Of a stretch of 25,606 nt of DNA, positions 13,449-21,842 are shown in pieces (position 1 is the stretch's first letter; each line of letters begins with the position of its first letter). Under the pieces are notes generated by a model, which made no database searches, was not told where the DNA came from, and saw only the letters and a program-made list of their open reading frames with translations. The position numbers were made by a program, and so were the translations under genes. The stretch spans positions 1 through 25,606 of the forward strand of contig CAZWUZ010000004.1 of the NCBI GenBank assembly GCA_964637655.1, written 5' to 3'. This stretch comes from CAZWUZ01 sp964637655 [NCBI: uncultured bacterium] (lineage in GTDB: Bacteria; DAOPZR01).

Positions 13449-14264
13449 TCAGCGCAGGGAGCGCAGCGGACGGCCTGTCCCTCCCGATTTGACCATGATG
13501 ATCTCCGCCATAATGCTGATGGCGATCTCGGCGGGGGAATCGTCCCCGAGGTCGAGCCCGATGGGGGAGTAGAGGCGCGGATCGTTCACCTTCACCCTTT
13601 TCTTCCGCAGGCGCCTGAGCACGTCGGCAACCTTGGTGCGGCTGCCGATCATGCCGATGTAACCGGCGCGGGTGGCCAACGCCACCTGCAGGCAGTACTC
13701 GTCATGCTTGTGCCCGTAGGTGACGATGACGATGGCGGTGCCGGCATCAACAGGAAGCGTCGCGAGAAGTTTTGCGAAGTCCCCCTTGAGGCGGCGTTCC
13801 GCCTGCGGGAAGAGGCGGGGCGCGACAAACGCGGCGCGGTTGTCGATAACCCAGAAGGGCATATCGGCAGCGGCGGCAACCTTCGCCAGCGCCTGCGCCA
13901 CGTGCCCGCCGCCGCAGCAGACGATCTTCGGTCGGTTGATGAACGGCTCGAAGAGCACCTCGGCGCTGCCGCCGCAGACCATGCCGGTTTCGACCGCAAC
14001 ACGTGTGCCGCGCGTTTTCCCGGTGGAGAGTTTGTAGGTGAGCTTGCGCGACTCACCGCCGTGTTCGAGCAGCGCCGCCGCGTCGCGGATGACGAGTTTT
14101 TCCAGCGCGCCGCCGCCGATGGTGCCGGCGATGGTGCGGTCGGGGAAGACGAGCATGCGCGTTCCCGCCTTGCGCGGCGATGAGCCGTCGACCGCGACGA
14201 GGGTGGCCAGGCAGAAAGGTTTCCCTTCCTCCTGCAGGCGCAGCATCTGTTTCAGGATGTCCAT
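13449..14264 (-). CDS. XdhC/CoxI-family protein
   Basis: XdhC proteins bring sulfurated molybdenum cofactor to xanthine-dehydrogenase-type enzymes. The 271-residue protein shows both halves. The N-terminal XdhC/CoxI domain has DGSSPRKAGTRM (26-37), AGTIGGGALE (46-55) and MVCGGSAEVLFEP (95-107). The C-terminal Rossmann-like domain has CCGGGHVAQALAKVA (116-130), HDEYCLQ and IGMIGSRTK. ATG 14264 has an AGG ribosome-binding site and a promoter at 14281-14309. No molybdoenzyme subunit or moco gene is nearby, so its client lies elsewhere. Transcribed as a single gene, divergent from the membrane-protein gene at 14347. Confidence 0.92.
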   Translation of the reverse strand: MDILKQMLRLQEEGKPFCLATLVAVDGSSPRKAGTRMLVFPDRTIAGTIGGGALEKLVIRDAAALLEHGGESRKLTYKLSTGKTRGTRVAVETGMVCGGSAEVLFEPFINRPKIVCCGGGHVAQALAKVAAAADMPFWVIDNRAAFVAPRLFPQAERRLKGDFAKLLATLPVDAGTAIVIVTYGHKHDEYCLQVALATRAGYIGMIGSRTKVADVLRRLRKKRVKVNDPRLYSPIGLDLGDDSPAEIAISIMAEIIMVKSGGTGRPLRSLR

Positions 14265-14280
14265 GGCAGCCTCCGTCCTG

Positions 14281-14309
14281 ATGGTAGCAGCGGGTGGCGT
14301 CGCGGTCAA
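14281..14309 (-). promoter_or_regulatory. Promoter of the XdhC-family gene
   Basis: On the minus strand TTGACC (14304-14309) and TACCAT (14281-14286) lie 17 bp apart. The -35 box is only 2 bp from that of the divergent promoter at 14312-14340, so the two RNA polymerase footprints would collide. Confidence 0.6.
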
Positions 14310-14311
14310 CT

Positions 14312-14340
14312 TTGACACCAACGGCAGACAACGGTATCAT
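14312..14340 (+). promoter_or_regulatory. Leaderless-type promoter of the 14347 membrane-protein gene
   Basis: TTGACA (14312-14317), 17 bp, TATCAT (14335-14340), then 6 nt to the ATG. Transcription should start at the A of the ATG or next to it. No ribosome-binding site precedes the start. Confidence 0.65.
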
Positions 14341-14346
14341 GACGGT

Positions 14347-14892
14347 ATGGACGGAAAGCAGCCCGTACTCCGGGCGGGTTTCCTCGCGAGCGTCGGCGCC
14401 ATCTACAGTGCCTGCATCGTCAGCTGGTGCTGGTACCTCGAAAGCATCGGCGAAACGTGGGACGGCATCGCTATATCGGCCATCGCCTCCCCGGCAATCA
14501 TCATCATCATGTTCCGCTGGGTACTCACGCGCATGCGCGGCACGATGCCGGAACGCGAGCAGCAGGCGTACGCACACGCGGAAGAGTCGATCGCGTTCCG
14601 TCTCTTTGCGACAATCATGCCGCACGCACCGGCGCGCACCCTGACGCAGCGGCTCGTTTTTTTCGAATACCCGCTGTCATGGATTTTTTTCATCATCACG
14701 CTGGTCGGACTGGCAGCACTGATTGGCGGCGTGCGCAATGACCCGACCATCCTCGTTTTCATCCCCTGGGCGGTTATCTGGTGCAAGCCGCTGGAATCGC
14801 TGCTGCTGGCACAGGCAAGCCCGGCAACGTCATTTATCGGGCGACTGCTGCTCAGCGGCATCGTCTTCGCCCTGACAGCCGTCCTCGCTTGA
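14347..14892 (+). CDS. Polytopic membrane protein of unknown function
   Basis: A 181-residue inner-membrane protein with about five hydrophobic segments, near residues 11-30, 41-60, 108-127, 133-150 and 163-180, separated by a charged cytoplasmic loop (RMRGTMPEREQQAYAHAEES, residues 62-81). No enzyme motif or named family is recognisable. The start is ATG 14347, set by the promoter 6 nt upstream. The open frame extends much further left but would run antisense through the XdhC-family gene. Its stop lies 31 bp before alr, which has its own promoter, so the two need not be co-transcribed. Confidence 0.75.
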   Translation: MDGKQPVLRAGFLASVGAIYSACIVSWCWYLESIGETWDGIAISAIASPAIIIIMFRWVLTRMRGTMPEREQQAYAHAEESIAFRLFATIMPHAPARTLTQRLVFFEYPLSWIFFIITLVGLAALIGGVRNDPTILVFIPWAVIWCKPLESLLLAQASPATSFIGRLLLSGIVFALTAVLA

Positions 14893-14917
14893 TTTTTCAC
14901 CCGCTGCGGAGTATATT
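14889..14917 (+). promoter_or_regulatory. Leaderless-type promoter of alr
   Basis: TTGATT (14889-14894), 17 bp, TATATT (14912-14917), then 6 nt to the alr ATG. The -35 box overlaps the stop codon of the preceding gene. There is no ribosome-binding site. Confidence 0.65.
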
Positions 14918-14923
14918 CACCAC

Positions 14924-16057
14924 ATGAGCTCTCTCGTGTGGGTCGAACTCGACAAAGATGCCCCCGCGCACAACGTTCGCGAACTCAAGAAGGGGGCGGC
15001 AAAGGGCGCGCAGTTCTGCGCCGTGGTCAAATCGAACGCCTACGGGCACGGCGTAAAGGAATTCGTGCAACTCCTCGGCGACGAGCCCGACTGGCTGGCG
15101 GTCAACTCGCTCGAGGAAGGGCTGGAACTGCGCTCCTGCGGGGTGACGAAGCCGGTCATCCTGCTCGGGCATGTGCCGCTGGCGCGCGTCGGCGAGGCGG
15201 TGGCCGCGGACCTGCGCCTGGTGGTCTACAACCGCGAGAGCATCACCGCGCTCGGCGCGGCGGCCACGGCGGACAAGCCGGCACGCGTGCATGTCAAGGT
15301 GGAGACGGGCACGGGACGGCAGGGGGTGATGCCGCGCGATCTGGACGCCTTTGCCGGACTGATCACCACGACGCCGCACGTCGTGTTCGAAGGGCTGTCG
15401 ACGCATTACGCCAACATTGAGGACACGCTCTCCCACGACTACGCGGAGAAACAGATCGCCGAGTTCAACGCGGCGCTGCAGCTGCTGCACGGGCGCGGCA
15501 TCCATCCGCCCGTGGTGCACACCGCCTGCACGGCCGCGAGCATCCTTTTCCCGGAAACGCATTACACGCTGCTGCGCTCGGGCATCGGTTTGTACGGCCT
15601 GTGGCCGTCGCGGGAAACGCTGCAGATGGCGCAGGTGGGACGGCAGTTCATCCCCGACCTGCGGCGCGTGCTCTCATGGCGCACGCAAGTGGTGCAGGTC
15701 AAGGAACTCCCGGAAGGAAGTTTTATCGGTTACGGCTGCACCTACAAAACGGCGCGGGCGACCAAAGTCGCCATCCTCCCGGTCGGCTATGCCGACGGCT
15801 ACAGCCGCGCGCTGGGCAACCGCGCCTATGTGCTTATCCGCGGGAAGCGGGCGCCGGTGATCGGGCGCGTCTGCATGAACCTGGTGATCACCGACGTGAC
15901 GGACATCCCCGGGGTGCAGCTGGAAGATGTGGTCACCCTGCTCGGCAGCGACGGCAGCGAGCGCATCAGTGCGGAACTGATGGCCGAGTGGGCGGGGACA
16001 ATCAACTACGAAGTGGTCACGCGCATCAGTTCGTTCCTCGAGCGACATATCATCTGA
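14924..16057 (+). CDS. alr: Alanine racemase
   Basis: This cytoplasmic PLP enzyme interconverts L- and D-alanine and supplies D-alanine for peptidoglycan. The 377-residue protein is full length. The PLP lysine is K36 in AVVKSNAYGHG. HVKVETGTGRQG, GLSTHYAN, HTACTAASI and RSGIGLYG mark the barrel. The second-domain IGYG-TY segment carries the tyrosine base, and LPVGYADGYSR and GRVCMN complete the active site. CMN replaces the usual CMD, a mild variation. ATG 14924 gives a normal N-terminus (WVELDKDAPAHNVREL) and lies 6 nt after a TATATT, so the mRNA is probably leaderless. The membrane-protein gene at 16070 follows after 12 bp, likely on the same transcript. Confidence 0.96.
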   Translation: MSSLVWVELDKDAPAHNVRELKKGAAKGAQFCAVVKSNAYGHGVKEFVQLLGDEPDWLAVNSLEEGLELRSCGVTKPVILLGHVPLARVGEAVAADLRLVVYNRESITALGAAATADKPARVHVKVETGTGRQGVMPRDLDAFAGLITTTPHVVFEGLSTHYANIEDTLSHDYAEKQIAEFNAALQLLHGRGIHPPVVHTACTAASILFPETHYTLLRSGIGLYGLWPSRETLQMAQVGRQFIPDLRRVLSWRTQVVQVKELPEGSFIGYGCTYKTARATKVAILPVGYADGYSRALGNRAYVLIRGKRAPVIGRVCMNLVITDVTDIPGVQLEDVVTLLGSDGSERISAELMAEWAGTINYEVVTRISSFLERHII

Positions 16058-16069
16058 TCCGCCAGCACC

Positions 16070-16558
16070 ATGTCTGACACCTTCACCGTGCGGGTCAACC
16101 GCCTGTTGCTGCTCTTCCTGGCGGGAATCGGTTTGCTCTTCGTTACGGCGGGATTCTTTCTCATTCCGACCCTGCTTGGGGCACTGCTTTTCTGGCTGCT
16201 CGGCGGCGTGATTGCGGCGCAATGCCTGTGGTATGTGCTTTTCCCGCCGGTACTGCTGCATTTTTCTCCCGCAGGAGTGTCATTCGGCACCGGGTTCAGG
16301 TATGCGCCGTACACCATACCGTGGACACAGGTGGAATCGGTCGGCGGCGGCATCAACCTGAGCATGACGGCGCATCGTGAACTGTTCGCCGGAGCGCAGA
16401 TCGTGTTCAAGGAGGCGCCCGGCGTGCCTGCGGGCCTGGCGACCAGCGCGGGCGTATCATATATGTTCCACCGGCTGACCATACACTGGATGTATGCGAA
16501 CCGGTTTCCCTGGACCATCGTAGCCACTGGCAAGAAGTTCTTCGAACAGTACCGCTAA
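16070..16558 (+). CDS. Two-pass membrane protein with a PH-like C-terminal domain
   Basis: A 162-residue protein. Two hydrophobic segments (about 11-33 and 36-58) are followed by a beta-rich domain (LLHFSPAGVSFGTGFRYAPY, then IPWTQVESVGGG). This resembles the two-helix plus PH-like layout of STM3941-type membrane proteins, a structural likeness rather than a known function. The start is ATG 16070, 12 bp after the alr stop; no clear ribosome-binding site is seen, so translation may depend on coupling. Beyond the stop to 16610 nothing else is recognisable. Confidence 0.7.
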   Translation: MSDTFTVRVNRLLLLFLAGIGLLFVTAGFFLIPTLLGALLFWLLGGVIAAQCLWYVLFPPVLLHFSPAGVSFGTGFRYAPYTIPWTQVESVGGGINLSMTAHRELFAGAQIVFKEAPGVPAGLATSAGVSYMFHRLTIHWMYANRFPWTIVATGKKFFEQYR

Positions 16559-16610
16559 ATCCTGAAAGTGTGCCCCCATTTATCGAAATTAGTATTGTGT
16601 CCCCGAATTA

Positions 16611-16759
16611 TACCTATCGGTAGAATATGCTTGACAAAAGATGAAAACATGCTATACTTACCGTTAGGTATGATGGAGAATAGCAAAATTATATGTGATT
16701 TGTGAAATTGAGTACTGGTAGGTAGGAATAAACAAATCGTTTATACTTATCGGTCGGTA
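16611..16759 (+). promoter_or_regulatory. Promoter and three operators of the TetR-RND operon
   Basis: TTGACA (16631-16636), 16 bp, TATACT (16653-16658). Three sites fit T-A-(C/T)-C N4 GGTA: 16611-16622, 16659-16670 (directly after the -10) and 16748-16759 (just before the ribosome-binding site). A second TATACT (16742-16747) directly precedes the third operator. This is the layout of an autoregulated TetR gene, with a leader of about 105 nt. Confidence 0.7.
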
Positions 16760-16771
16760 GAGGAGGTCGGC

Positions 16772-17410
16772 ATGGGGCAGGCGATGCGACAACAGCATTT
16801 TGCGGAAAACCCGGAGATGAAGCAGCGTATCGTGCGGTCGGCGATACAGCTCTTCACCACCAAGGGGTACGCAGCGACCTCGGTGCGGGAGATTGTCGAG
16901 GCGGCGGGGGTCACCAAGCCCGTCCTCTACTACTACTTCAAGAACAAGGAAGACCTCTACCTGACAATTATGCAGGAGGCGGCCTCGCATTTCGATGCCT
17001 TGCTCGCGGAGATCAGCACGATGCAAGGCCCGGCACGTGAGCGCCTCGCGCGCCTGTTCGACCGGATGTTCCAGATCTACCTCGCGCATCTCGATACGGT
17101 GCGCGTGCTGCACAGCATCCACTACGGTCCGCCGCAGGGTGCGCCGGAGTTCGATCACCATTCCTTCCACAACAAGTTCCGCGAACTCGTCACCCGCCTG
17201 GTCGCGGAGGGAATTGCCGGCGGCGAGCTGCGCAAGGGGAACATCAGCGACTACACCTGGATCTTTACCGGACTGATCAACGTCTGTTTCGAAACCAACC
17301 TCTGCCACCCGGAAGTGGCACCCAGGCCGGAAGACCTGCAGCGCATGCTGGCGACGGTCTGGCACAGTTTCGCTGCCGCCCCGGCCACTACCGACGGTTA
17401 TCACGGATAA
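16772..17410 (+). CDS. TetR/AcrR-family repressor
   Basis: A 212-residue repressor. The N-terminal helix-turn-helix covers about residues 15-63 (RIVRSAIQLFTTKGYAATSV, then REIVEAAGVTKPVLYYYF and KNKEDLYL). The C-terminal ligand-binding part has the helical length usual for TetR. ATG 16772 follows AGGAGG by 5 nt. It is first in a probable operon: the adaptor gene begins 11 bp after its stop, and three operator-like sites lie upstream. I infer that it represses itself and the efflux genes until it binds a pump substrate. The ligand cannot be told. Confidence 0.93.
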   Translation: MGQAMRQQHFAENPEMKQRIVRSAIQLFTTKGYAATSVREIVEAAGVTKPVLYYYFKNKEDLYLTIMQEAASHFDALLAEISTMQGPARERLARLFDRMFQIYLAHLDTVRVLHSIHYGPPQGAPEFDHHSFHNKFRELVTRLVAEGIAGGELRKGNISDYTWIFTGLINVCFETNLCHPEVAPRPEDLQRMLATVWHSFAAAPATTDGYHG

Positions 17411-17421
17411 CGGAGACGACC

Positions 17422-18621
17422 ATGAAATTTTTCACACGTACTGCTTTGATTCTGGCGCTGGCGCTCAGCGGTTGTGGGGGCAGCAGCAGCGACAGTCCCG
17501 CGGGGGACACCACGACCGTCACCGGCAAGGCGCCCGTGGCGGTGGAAACCGTCGCGGCCGCCTACGCGCCGCTGGCCGAGGGGATCGACGTCGTCGGCAC
17601 CCTCACCGCAAAGCACGCGGCGGTCATCCGCCCCGAAGCGCCCGGCATCGTGACGGAGATCTACGTCGAGGAGTGGGTCCCCGTCGCGGCGGGCGCGGCG
17701 CTGGCGCGCCTGGACACGCGCGAAGCGGACGCCACCCTGCAGCAGGCGAAGGCCTCGGTGGAAGCGGCGCGCGCGATGGTGCTGCAGGCGGAAGTCGGCG
17801 AGCAGCGGGCGGCGCGCGAGATGGCGCGCATGACCGACCTGAAAACCTACGGACTCGTCACGCGGCAGCAGTTCGAAGACGCCGGCACGGCGCACGAAGC
17901 GGCGAAGGCGATGACCGCGGCGGCGCGCGCGCAGCTGCAGGTGGCACAGGAGGGGCTGCGGCAGGCGCAGACCTACGCCAGCAAAAAGATCATTCGCAGC
18001 CCGATTGCCGGCGTGATCGCCCAGCGTGATGTCAACATCGGCTCGGTGGTCAACGACAAACAGATGTTCCGCGTGGTGGACAACCGTGTGCTTGACCTGA
18101 CGGTGAGCGTGCCCGAACGCAGCAGCGCCGCCGTATGTCCCGGCCAGTCCATCATCTTCAGCAGCGACGCACTGGCCGGCGAAACCTTCACCGCCACGGT
18201 CAAGCGGGTCAATCCCGCGGTGGACGCCCGCGACCGCGCGGTGCAGGTGATGGCGGAGATCGCCAATGCGGCCGGCCCGCTCAAGGACGGCATGTTCGTG
18301 CGCGGGCGCATCCTCACCGGGAATGACAGCCCGGTGCTGGTCATACCGCGCAGCGCGCTCACGGCCTGGGAACTGGGCGCGCGCCAGGGCACGGTGTTCG
18401 TGCTGAACGGCGAAACGGTGCGCCAGGCCACGGTCGGCACCGGGCGCGGCAGCGGCGACCTGGTGGAGATCATCGCCGGACTCAACCCGGGCGACCGGGT
18501 CATCACCGGCGGCAACTACCAGTTGCAGGACGGTGACCAGGTCACCGTCAGCATTGGCGCGCCGGCGCCGGCCGCCGACACCCGGGCCGCGGCCGGCGTC
18601 AGCCTGCCGGCGAGCCGGTAG
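17422..18621 (+). CDS. RND efflux periplasmic adaptor lipoprotein (HlyD/MFP family)
   Basis: The periplasmic adaptor that joins the inner-membrane pump to the outer channel. The 399-residue protein starts with a lipoprotein signal ending LSGC (Cys18) and has Gly at the next position, as expected for lipid anchoring. It continues with the barrel/lipoyl half (AAVIRPEAPGIVTEIYVEEW), an alpha hairpin of alternating Ala/Glu/Arg (about 105-180), the returning lipoyl half (IIRSPIAGVIAQRDVNIGS), a beta-barrel domain and a membrane-proximal domain to VTVSIG. GGAG precedes ATG 17422. The pump gene follows after a duplicated stretch. Confidence 0.94.
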   Translation: MKFFTRTALILALALSGCGGSSSDSPAGDTTTVTGKAPVAVETVAAAYAPLAEGIDVVGTLTAKHAAVIRPEAPGIVTEIYVEEWVPVAAGAALARLDTREADATLQQAKASVEAARAMVLQAEVGEQRAAREMARMTDLKTYGLVTRQQFEDAGTAHEAAKAMTAAARAQLQVAQEGLRQAQTYASKKIIRSPIAGVIAQRDVNIGSVVNDKQMFRVVDNRVLDLTVSVPERSSAAVCPGQSIIFSSDALAGETFTATVKRVNPAVDARDRAVQVMAEIANAAGPLKDGMFVRGRILTGNDSPVLVIPRSALTAWELGARQGTVFVLNGETVRQATVGTGRGSGDLVEIIAGLNPGDRVITGGNYQLQDGDQVTVSIGAPAPAADTRAAAGVSLPASR

Positions 18622-18631
18622 GGCGCGCGCC

Positions 18632-18760
18632 ATGTTTCTCTCTGACCTTTCCATCCGGCGGCCGGTATTTGCGGCCGTGATCATGCTGACGATACGTGCG
18701 GCCGGCGCGGCTACGCCTGCGCCGGCGGCCCGCCAGGAGCTACGCCATGTTTCTCTCTGA
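18632..18760 (+). pseudogene. Truncated duplicate of the RND pump gene start
   Basis: ATG 18632 begins the same first ~18 codons as the real pump gene at 18747 (MFLSDLSIRRPVFAAVIM), then diverges into an Ala/Pro-rich tail and stops at 18760, after 42 codons. Its end overlaps the real start by 14 bp. The repeated part (18632-18686 with 18747-18801) differs at about two positions, and the upstream 30 bp are also alike. It may be only a scar, or translation through it may couple to the pump start. Confidence 0.65.
18701..18726 (+). repeat. 8-bp GC hairpin between the duplicated pump starts
   Basis: GCCGGCGC (18701-18708) and GCGCCGGC (18719-18726) around a 10-nt loop. It lies upstream of the AGGAG that serves ATG 18747 and could affect access to it. 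Confidence 0.45.
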
Positions 18761-21700
18761 CCTTTCCATCCGGCGGCCGGTATTCGCGGCCGTCATCATG
18801 ATCACCCTGGTCGTGCTGGGGGTCTTCTCCTACCGCAAACTGGCGGTGGACATGTTCCCGAACATCGACATCCCCATCGTGTCGATTACCACGATCTACC
18901 CCGGCGCTTCGCCCGAGGCCATCGAGCGCGAGGTGACCAAGAAGATCGAGGAGGCGGTGAACCCGATCCCCGGGGTGAAGCACGTCTCGTCGTACTCGCG
19001 GGAAGGGCTGTCGATCGTCGTCATCGAATTCAACCTCGAGGTGAAACTCAACGACGCTGCGCAGGACGTCACCGTCAAGATCAACGCGGTGCGCGGCGAG
19101 TTGCCGAACGAGGTCGAGGCCCCGGTCATCCAGAAACTGGACATCGGGGGGGCGCCCGTCATCTCCCTGGCCATCCGCTCGACCACGATGAACGCGCGCG
19201 AACTGACCGAACTGGCGGAACGCACCATCAAGCGGCGGCTGGAGAACCTGACCGGGGTCGGCAAGGTCCAGTTGTCCGGCACGTCCTCGTCGGCGGTCAA
19301 CATCGAACCCGACCCGTACCGGCTCGCCGCGCTCAACATGGGCGTGAACGAACTGATCAGCGGCATCCAGACGGAGAATGTCAACACCCCGCTCGGCCGG
19401 ATCACGGGCGCGCAGCAGGAATTTCCCATGCGCCTGTCCGGCAAACCGGAACTGGTCGGCGGGTTCGCCGGCATGATCGTGGCGCAGCGCGACGGGCGCC
19501 CCATCACGCTCGGCGAGGTGGCGCGGGTTGACGACGGCATCGAGGAACAGCGTTCGCTGGCGCTGCTCAACGGCGAACCGGCGATCGGGTTCGAGATCAT
19601 GAAACAGTCGGGGGCCAACACGGTCGGCCTGGCGGACGCGGTGATTGCCGAGTGCGACCGGCTGCGCCAGGAGCTGCCGGCCGGGGTGACCATCGACATT
19701 GAGCGCGACGCCTCGCAGTTCATCCGCGACGCGGTGGCCGACGTGGAGGAGACACTGGTCCTCGGCGGCCTGCTCACGGTGTTCATCGTCTTCTGCTTCC
19801 TCAACTCGTGGCGCTCGACCGTCATCACCGGCCTGACCCTGCCCGTCTCGGTCATCAGCGCGTTCATCATGCTGAACGCGCTCGGCCTGACGCTCAACAT
19901 CCTCACCCTGATGGCGCTGTCGCTGGCCATCGGCATGCTCATCGACGACGCCATCGTCGTGCGCGAGAACATCGTGCGCCATATCGAGATGGGCAAGGAC
20001 CACTTCACCGCGGCCCGCGAGGGGACGGCGGAGATCGGGCTGGCGGTGCTCGCCACCTCGCTGTCGATCATGGCGGTGTTCCTCCCCGTCGCCTTCATGA
20101 AGGGGATCGTCGGGCGCATGTTCTATTCGTTCGGCACCACCATCGCCTTTGCCGTGGGCATTTCGCTGCTGGTCTCCTTCACCCTCGACCCGATGCTCTC
20201 CTCGCGCTGGCACGACCCCGCGCTGGAGAACAAGGGCCGGCGCAAGGGCCTGGCCCGCTGGCTGGAGGCGTTCAACGACTGGTTCGAGCGCATGGCCGAC
20301 CGCTACAAGGACGTCATCGGCTGGGCGCTCGTTCACCGCAAGACCGTGCTGGCCGGCGCGGCGGCCGCCTTCATCGGCGGCATGGCCTGCTTCTTTTCGC
20401 TGTCGGGCGAATTCATGACGCAGTCCGACCAGGGGGAGTTCCAGGTGAACCTGTCCACCGCGCCCCAGGCCTCGCTCCGCGAGACGGAGCAGCGGGCGCG
20501 CCAGGTGCTCGACGCCCTGCGCCCCGTCAGCGAGATCGCGCACACCTTCATTGCCGTCGGGGCCGGCGACCAGGGCACCGTGCGCGACGGTTCGCTGCAC
20601 ATCATGCTGAAACCGCGGGCGGAGCGCGAACGCGACCAGTTCGCCATCCAGCAGGAGGTCCGCACCCGGCTGCAGGACGTTCCCGGCGTCATCATCTCCA
20701 TCACGGAGGCGGGCGGCCCGGTCGGCAGCGAGAAGCCGCTGCTGGTCAGCGTGCGCGGCGAGGACATTGCCACGCTCAAGCAGTACGCCACCGCCATTCG
20801 CGACCACATGCGCACGGTCAGGGGCATCGTCGACATCAGCATGGACATGGAATTCAACAGTTCCGAGTACCGGCTCACCGTGGACCGGGCGCGGGCGCAG
20901 GACCTGGGCCTGAACTCCGCCACGGTCATGCGGACGGTCAGCGCGCTGGTGGGCGGCACGCCGGTCTCCACCTACGAGGACGCCGCGGGCGAGGCGCGTG
21001 AGGTGCGCGTGCGGTTGCCGCTGGAACTGCGCCGGGACCCGGCGCAGCTGTCGCTGCTGCGGGTGGTCACGCCGGACGGCGCCCTGCTGCCGCTCGACAA
21101 CATCGTGTCGCGGGAAATGGCGGTGACCCCGTCGGAGATCAGCCGCAAGGACCTGTCGCGCCAGATCGTCGTCGGCGCTTCGCTGGACGACCTGCCGCTG
21201 GGCGACGCGCAGCAGAACATCGAGGCCTTCATCGCCACGCAGACCTACGCGCCCGGCTACAAGGTGGTTTTCGCCGGTGAAGCGGAGCGCATGAATGAAA
21301 CCTTCACCTACATGGTGGAGGCCATGGTGCTCGCCATCATCCTGGTCTACCTCATCCTCGCGGCGCAGTTCGAGTCGTTCCTCGCCCCCTTCGCCATCAT
21401 GCTCTCGCTGCCGCTGTCGATCATCGGCATGGCGGGCCTGCTGCTGCTGACCGGCGACACGCTGAACATGATGTCGATGATCGGGCTCATCATGCTGATG
21501 GGGCTGGTGTGCAAGAACGCCATCCTGCTCATCGACTTCACCCGGCAGGGGGAGCGGGCGGGAATGCCGCAGCACGAGGCGATCATCAGCGCCTGCCGCA
21601 CCCGCCTGCGCCCGATCATGATGACCATGTTCGCCATGGTCTTCGGCATGATGCCGCTGGCGCTGGGCATCGGGGCGGGGGGCGAGTTCCGCGCCCCGAT

Positions 21701-21842
21701 GGCGCGCGCGGTGGTGGGCGGACTGGTCACCTCGACCCTGCTGACGCTCATTGTCATCCCCGTCTTTTACACCTACATTGAAGATGTCGGCCGGCTCCTG
21801 CACCGCTGGTGGTCGGGCGAAAAGGAGATTGAACTGTCATGA
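18747..21842 (+). CDS. RND-family multidrug efflux pump, inner-membrane subunit (AcrB/MexB type)
   Basis: A proton-driven pump of 1031 residues, normal for hydrophobe/amphiphile RND proteins. The N-terminal helix is FAAVIMITLVVLGVFSYRKL, followed by a large periplasmic loop (PNIDIPIVSITTIYPGASPE). TM4 carries the proton-relay aspartates in GMLIDDAIVVREN (D400-D401). A second loop follows, then a C-terminal bundle (GMPQHEAIISACRTRLRPIM). ATG 18747 is chosen over the longer frame from 18696 because AGGAG lies just upstream and MFLSDLSIRRPVF is the normal start. A channel gene overlaps its stop by 4 bp (ATGA). With the adaptor and channel it makes a tripartite pump. Substrates cannot be deduced. 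Confidence 0.96.
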   Translation: MFLSDLSIRRPVFAAVIMITLVVLGVFSYRKLAVDMFPNIDIPIVSITTIYPGASPEAIEREVTKKIEEAVNPIPGVKHVSSYSREGLSIVVIEFNLEVKLNDAAQDVTVKINAVRGELPNEVEAPVIQKLDIGGAPVISLAIRSTTMNARELTELAERTIKRRLENLTGVGKVQLSGTSSSAVNIEPDPYRLAALNMGVNELISGIQTENVNTPLGRITGAQQEFPMRLSGKPELVGGFAGMIVAQRDGRPITLGEVARVDDGIEEQRSLALLNGEPAIGFEIMKQSGANTVGLADAVIAECDRLRQELPAGVTIDIERDASQFIRDAVADVEETLVLGGLLTVFIVFCFLNSWRSTVITGLTLPVSVISAFIMLNALGLTLNILTLMALSLAIGMLIDDAIVVRENIVRHIEMGKDHFTAAREGTAEIGLAVLATSLSIMAVFLPVAFMKGIVGRMFYSFGTTIAFAVGISLLVSFTLDPMLSSRWHDPALENKGRRKGLARWLEAFNDWFERMADRYKDVIGWALVHRKTVLAGAAAAFIGGMACFFSLSGEFMTQSDQGEFQVNLSTAPQASLRETEQRARQVLDALRPVSEIAHTFIAVGAGDQGTVRDGSLHIMLKPRAERERDQFAIQQEVRTRLQDVPGVIISITEAGGPVGSEKPLLVSVRGEDIATLKQYATAIRDHMRTVRGIVDISMDMEFNSSEYRLTVDRARAQDLGLNSATVMRTVSALVGGTPVSTYEDAAGEAREVRVRLPLELRRDPAQLSLLRVVTPDGALLPLDNIVSREMAVTPSEISRKDLSRQIVVGASLDDLPLGDAQQNIEAFIATQTYAPGYKVVFAGEAERMNETFTYMVEAMVLAIILVYLILAAQFESFLAPFAIMLSLPLSIIGMAGLLLLTGDTLNMMSMIGLIMLMGLVCKNAILLIDFTRQGERAGMPQHEAIISACRTRLRPIMMTMFAMVFGMMPLALGIGAGGEFRAPMARAVVGGLVTSTLLTLIVIPVFYTYIEDVGRLLHRWWSGEKEIELS

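Noticed and set aside
16559-16610. GTGTGCCCCC/GTGTCCCC motifs as an insertion-sequence end
   Set aside because: Only two short similar words, with no inverted partner or transposase in the window.
18711-21803. A 1030-codon open frame antisense to the RND pump gene
   Set aside because: It is a high-GC shadow frame: rich in Arg/His/Asp/Gly, without any recognisable domain, and the plus strand encodes a clear RND pump.
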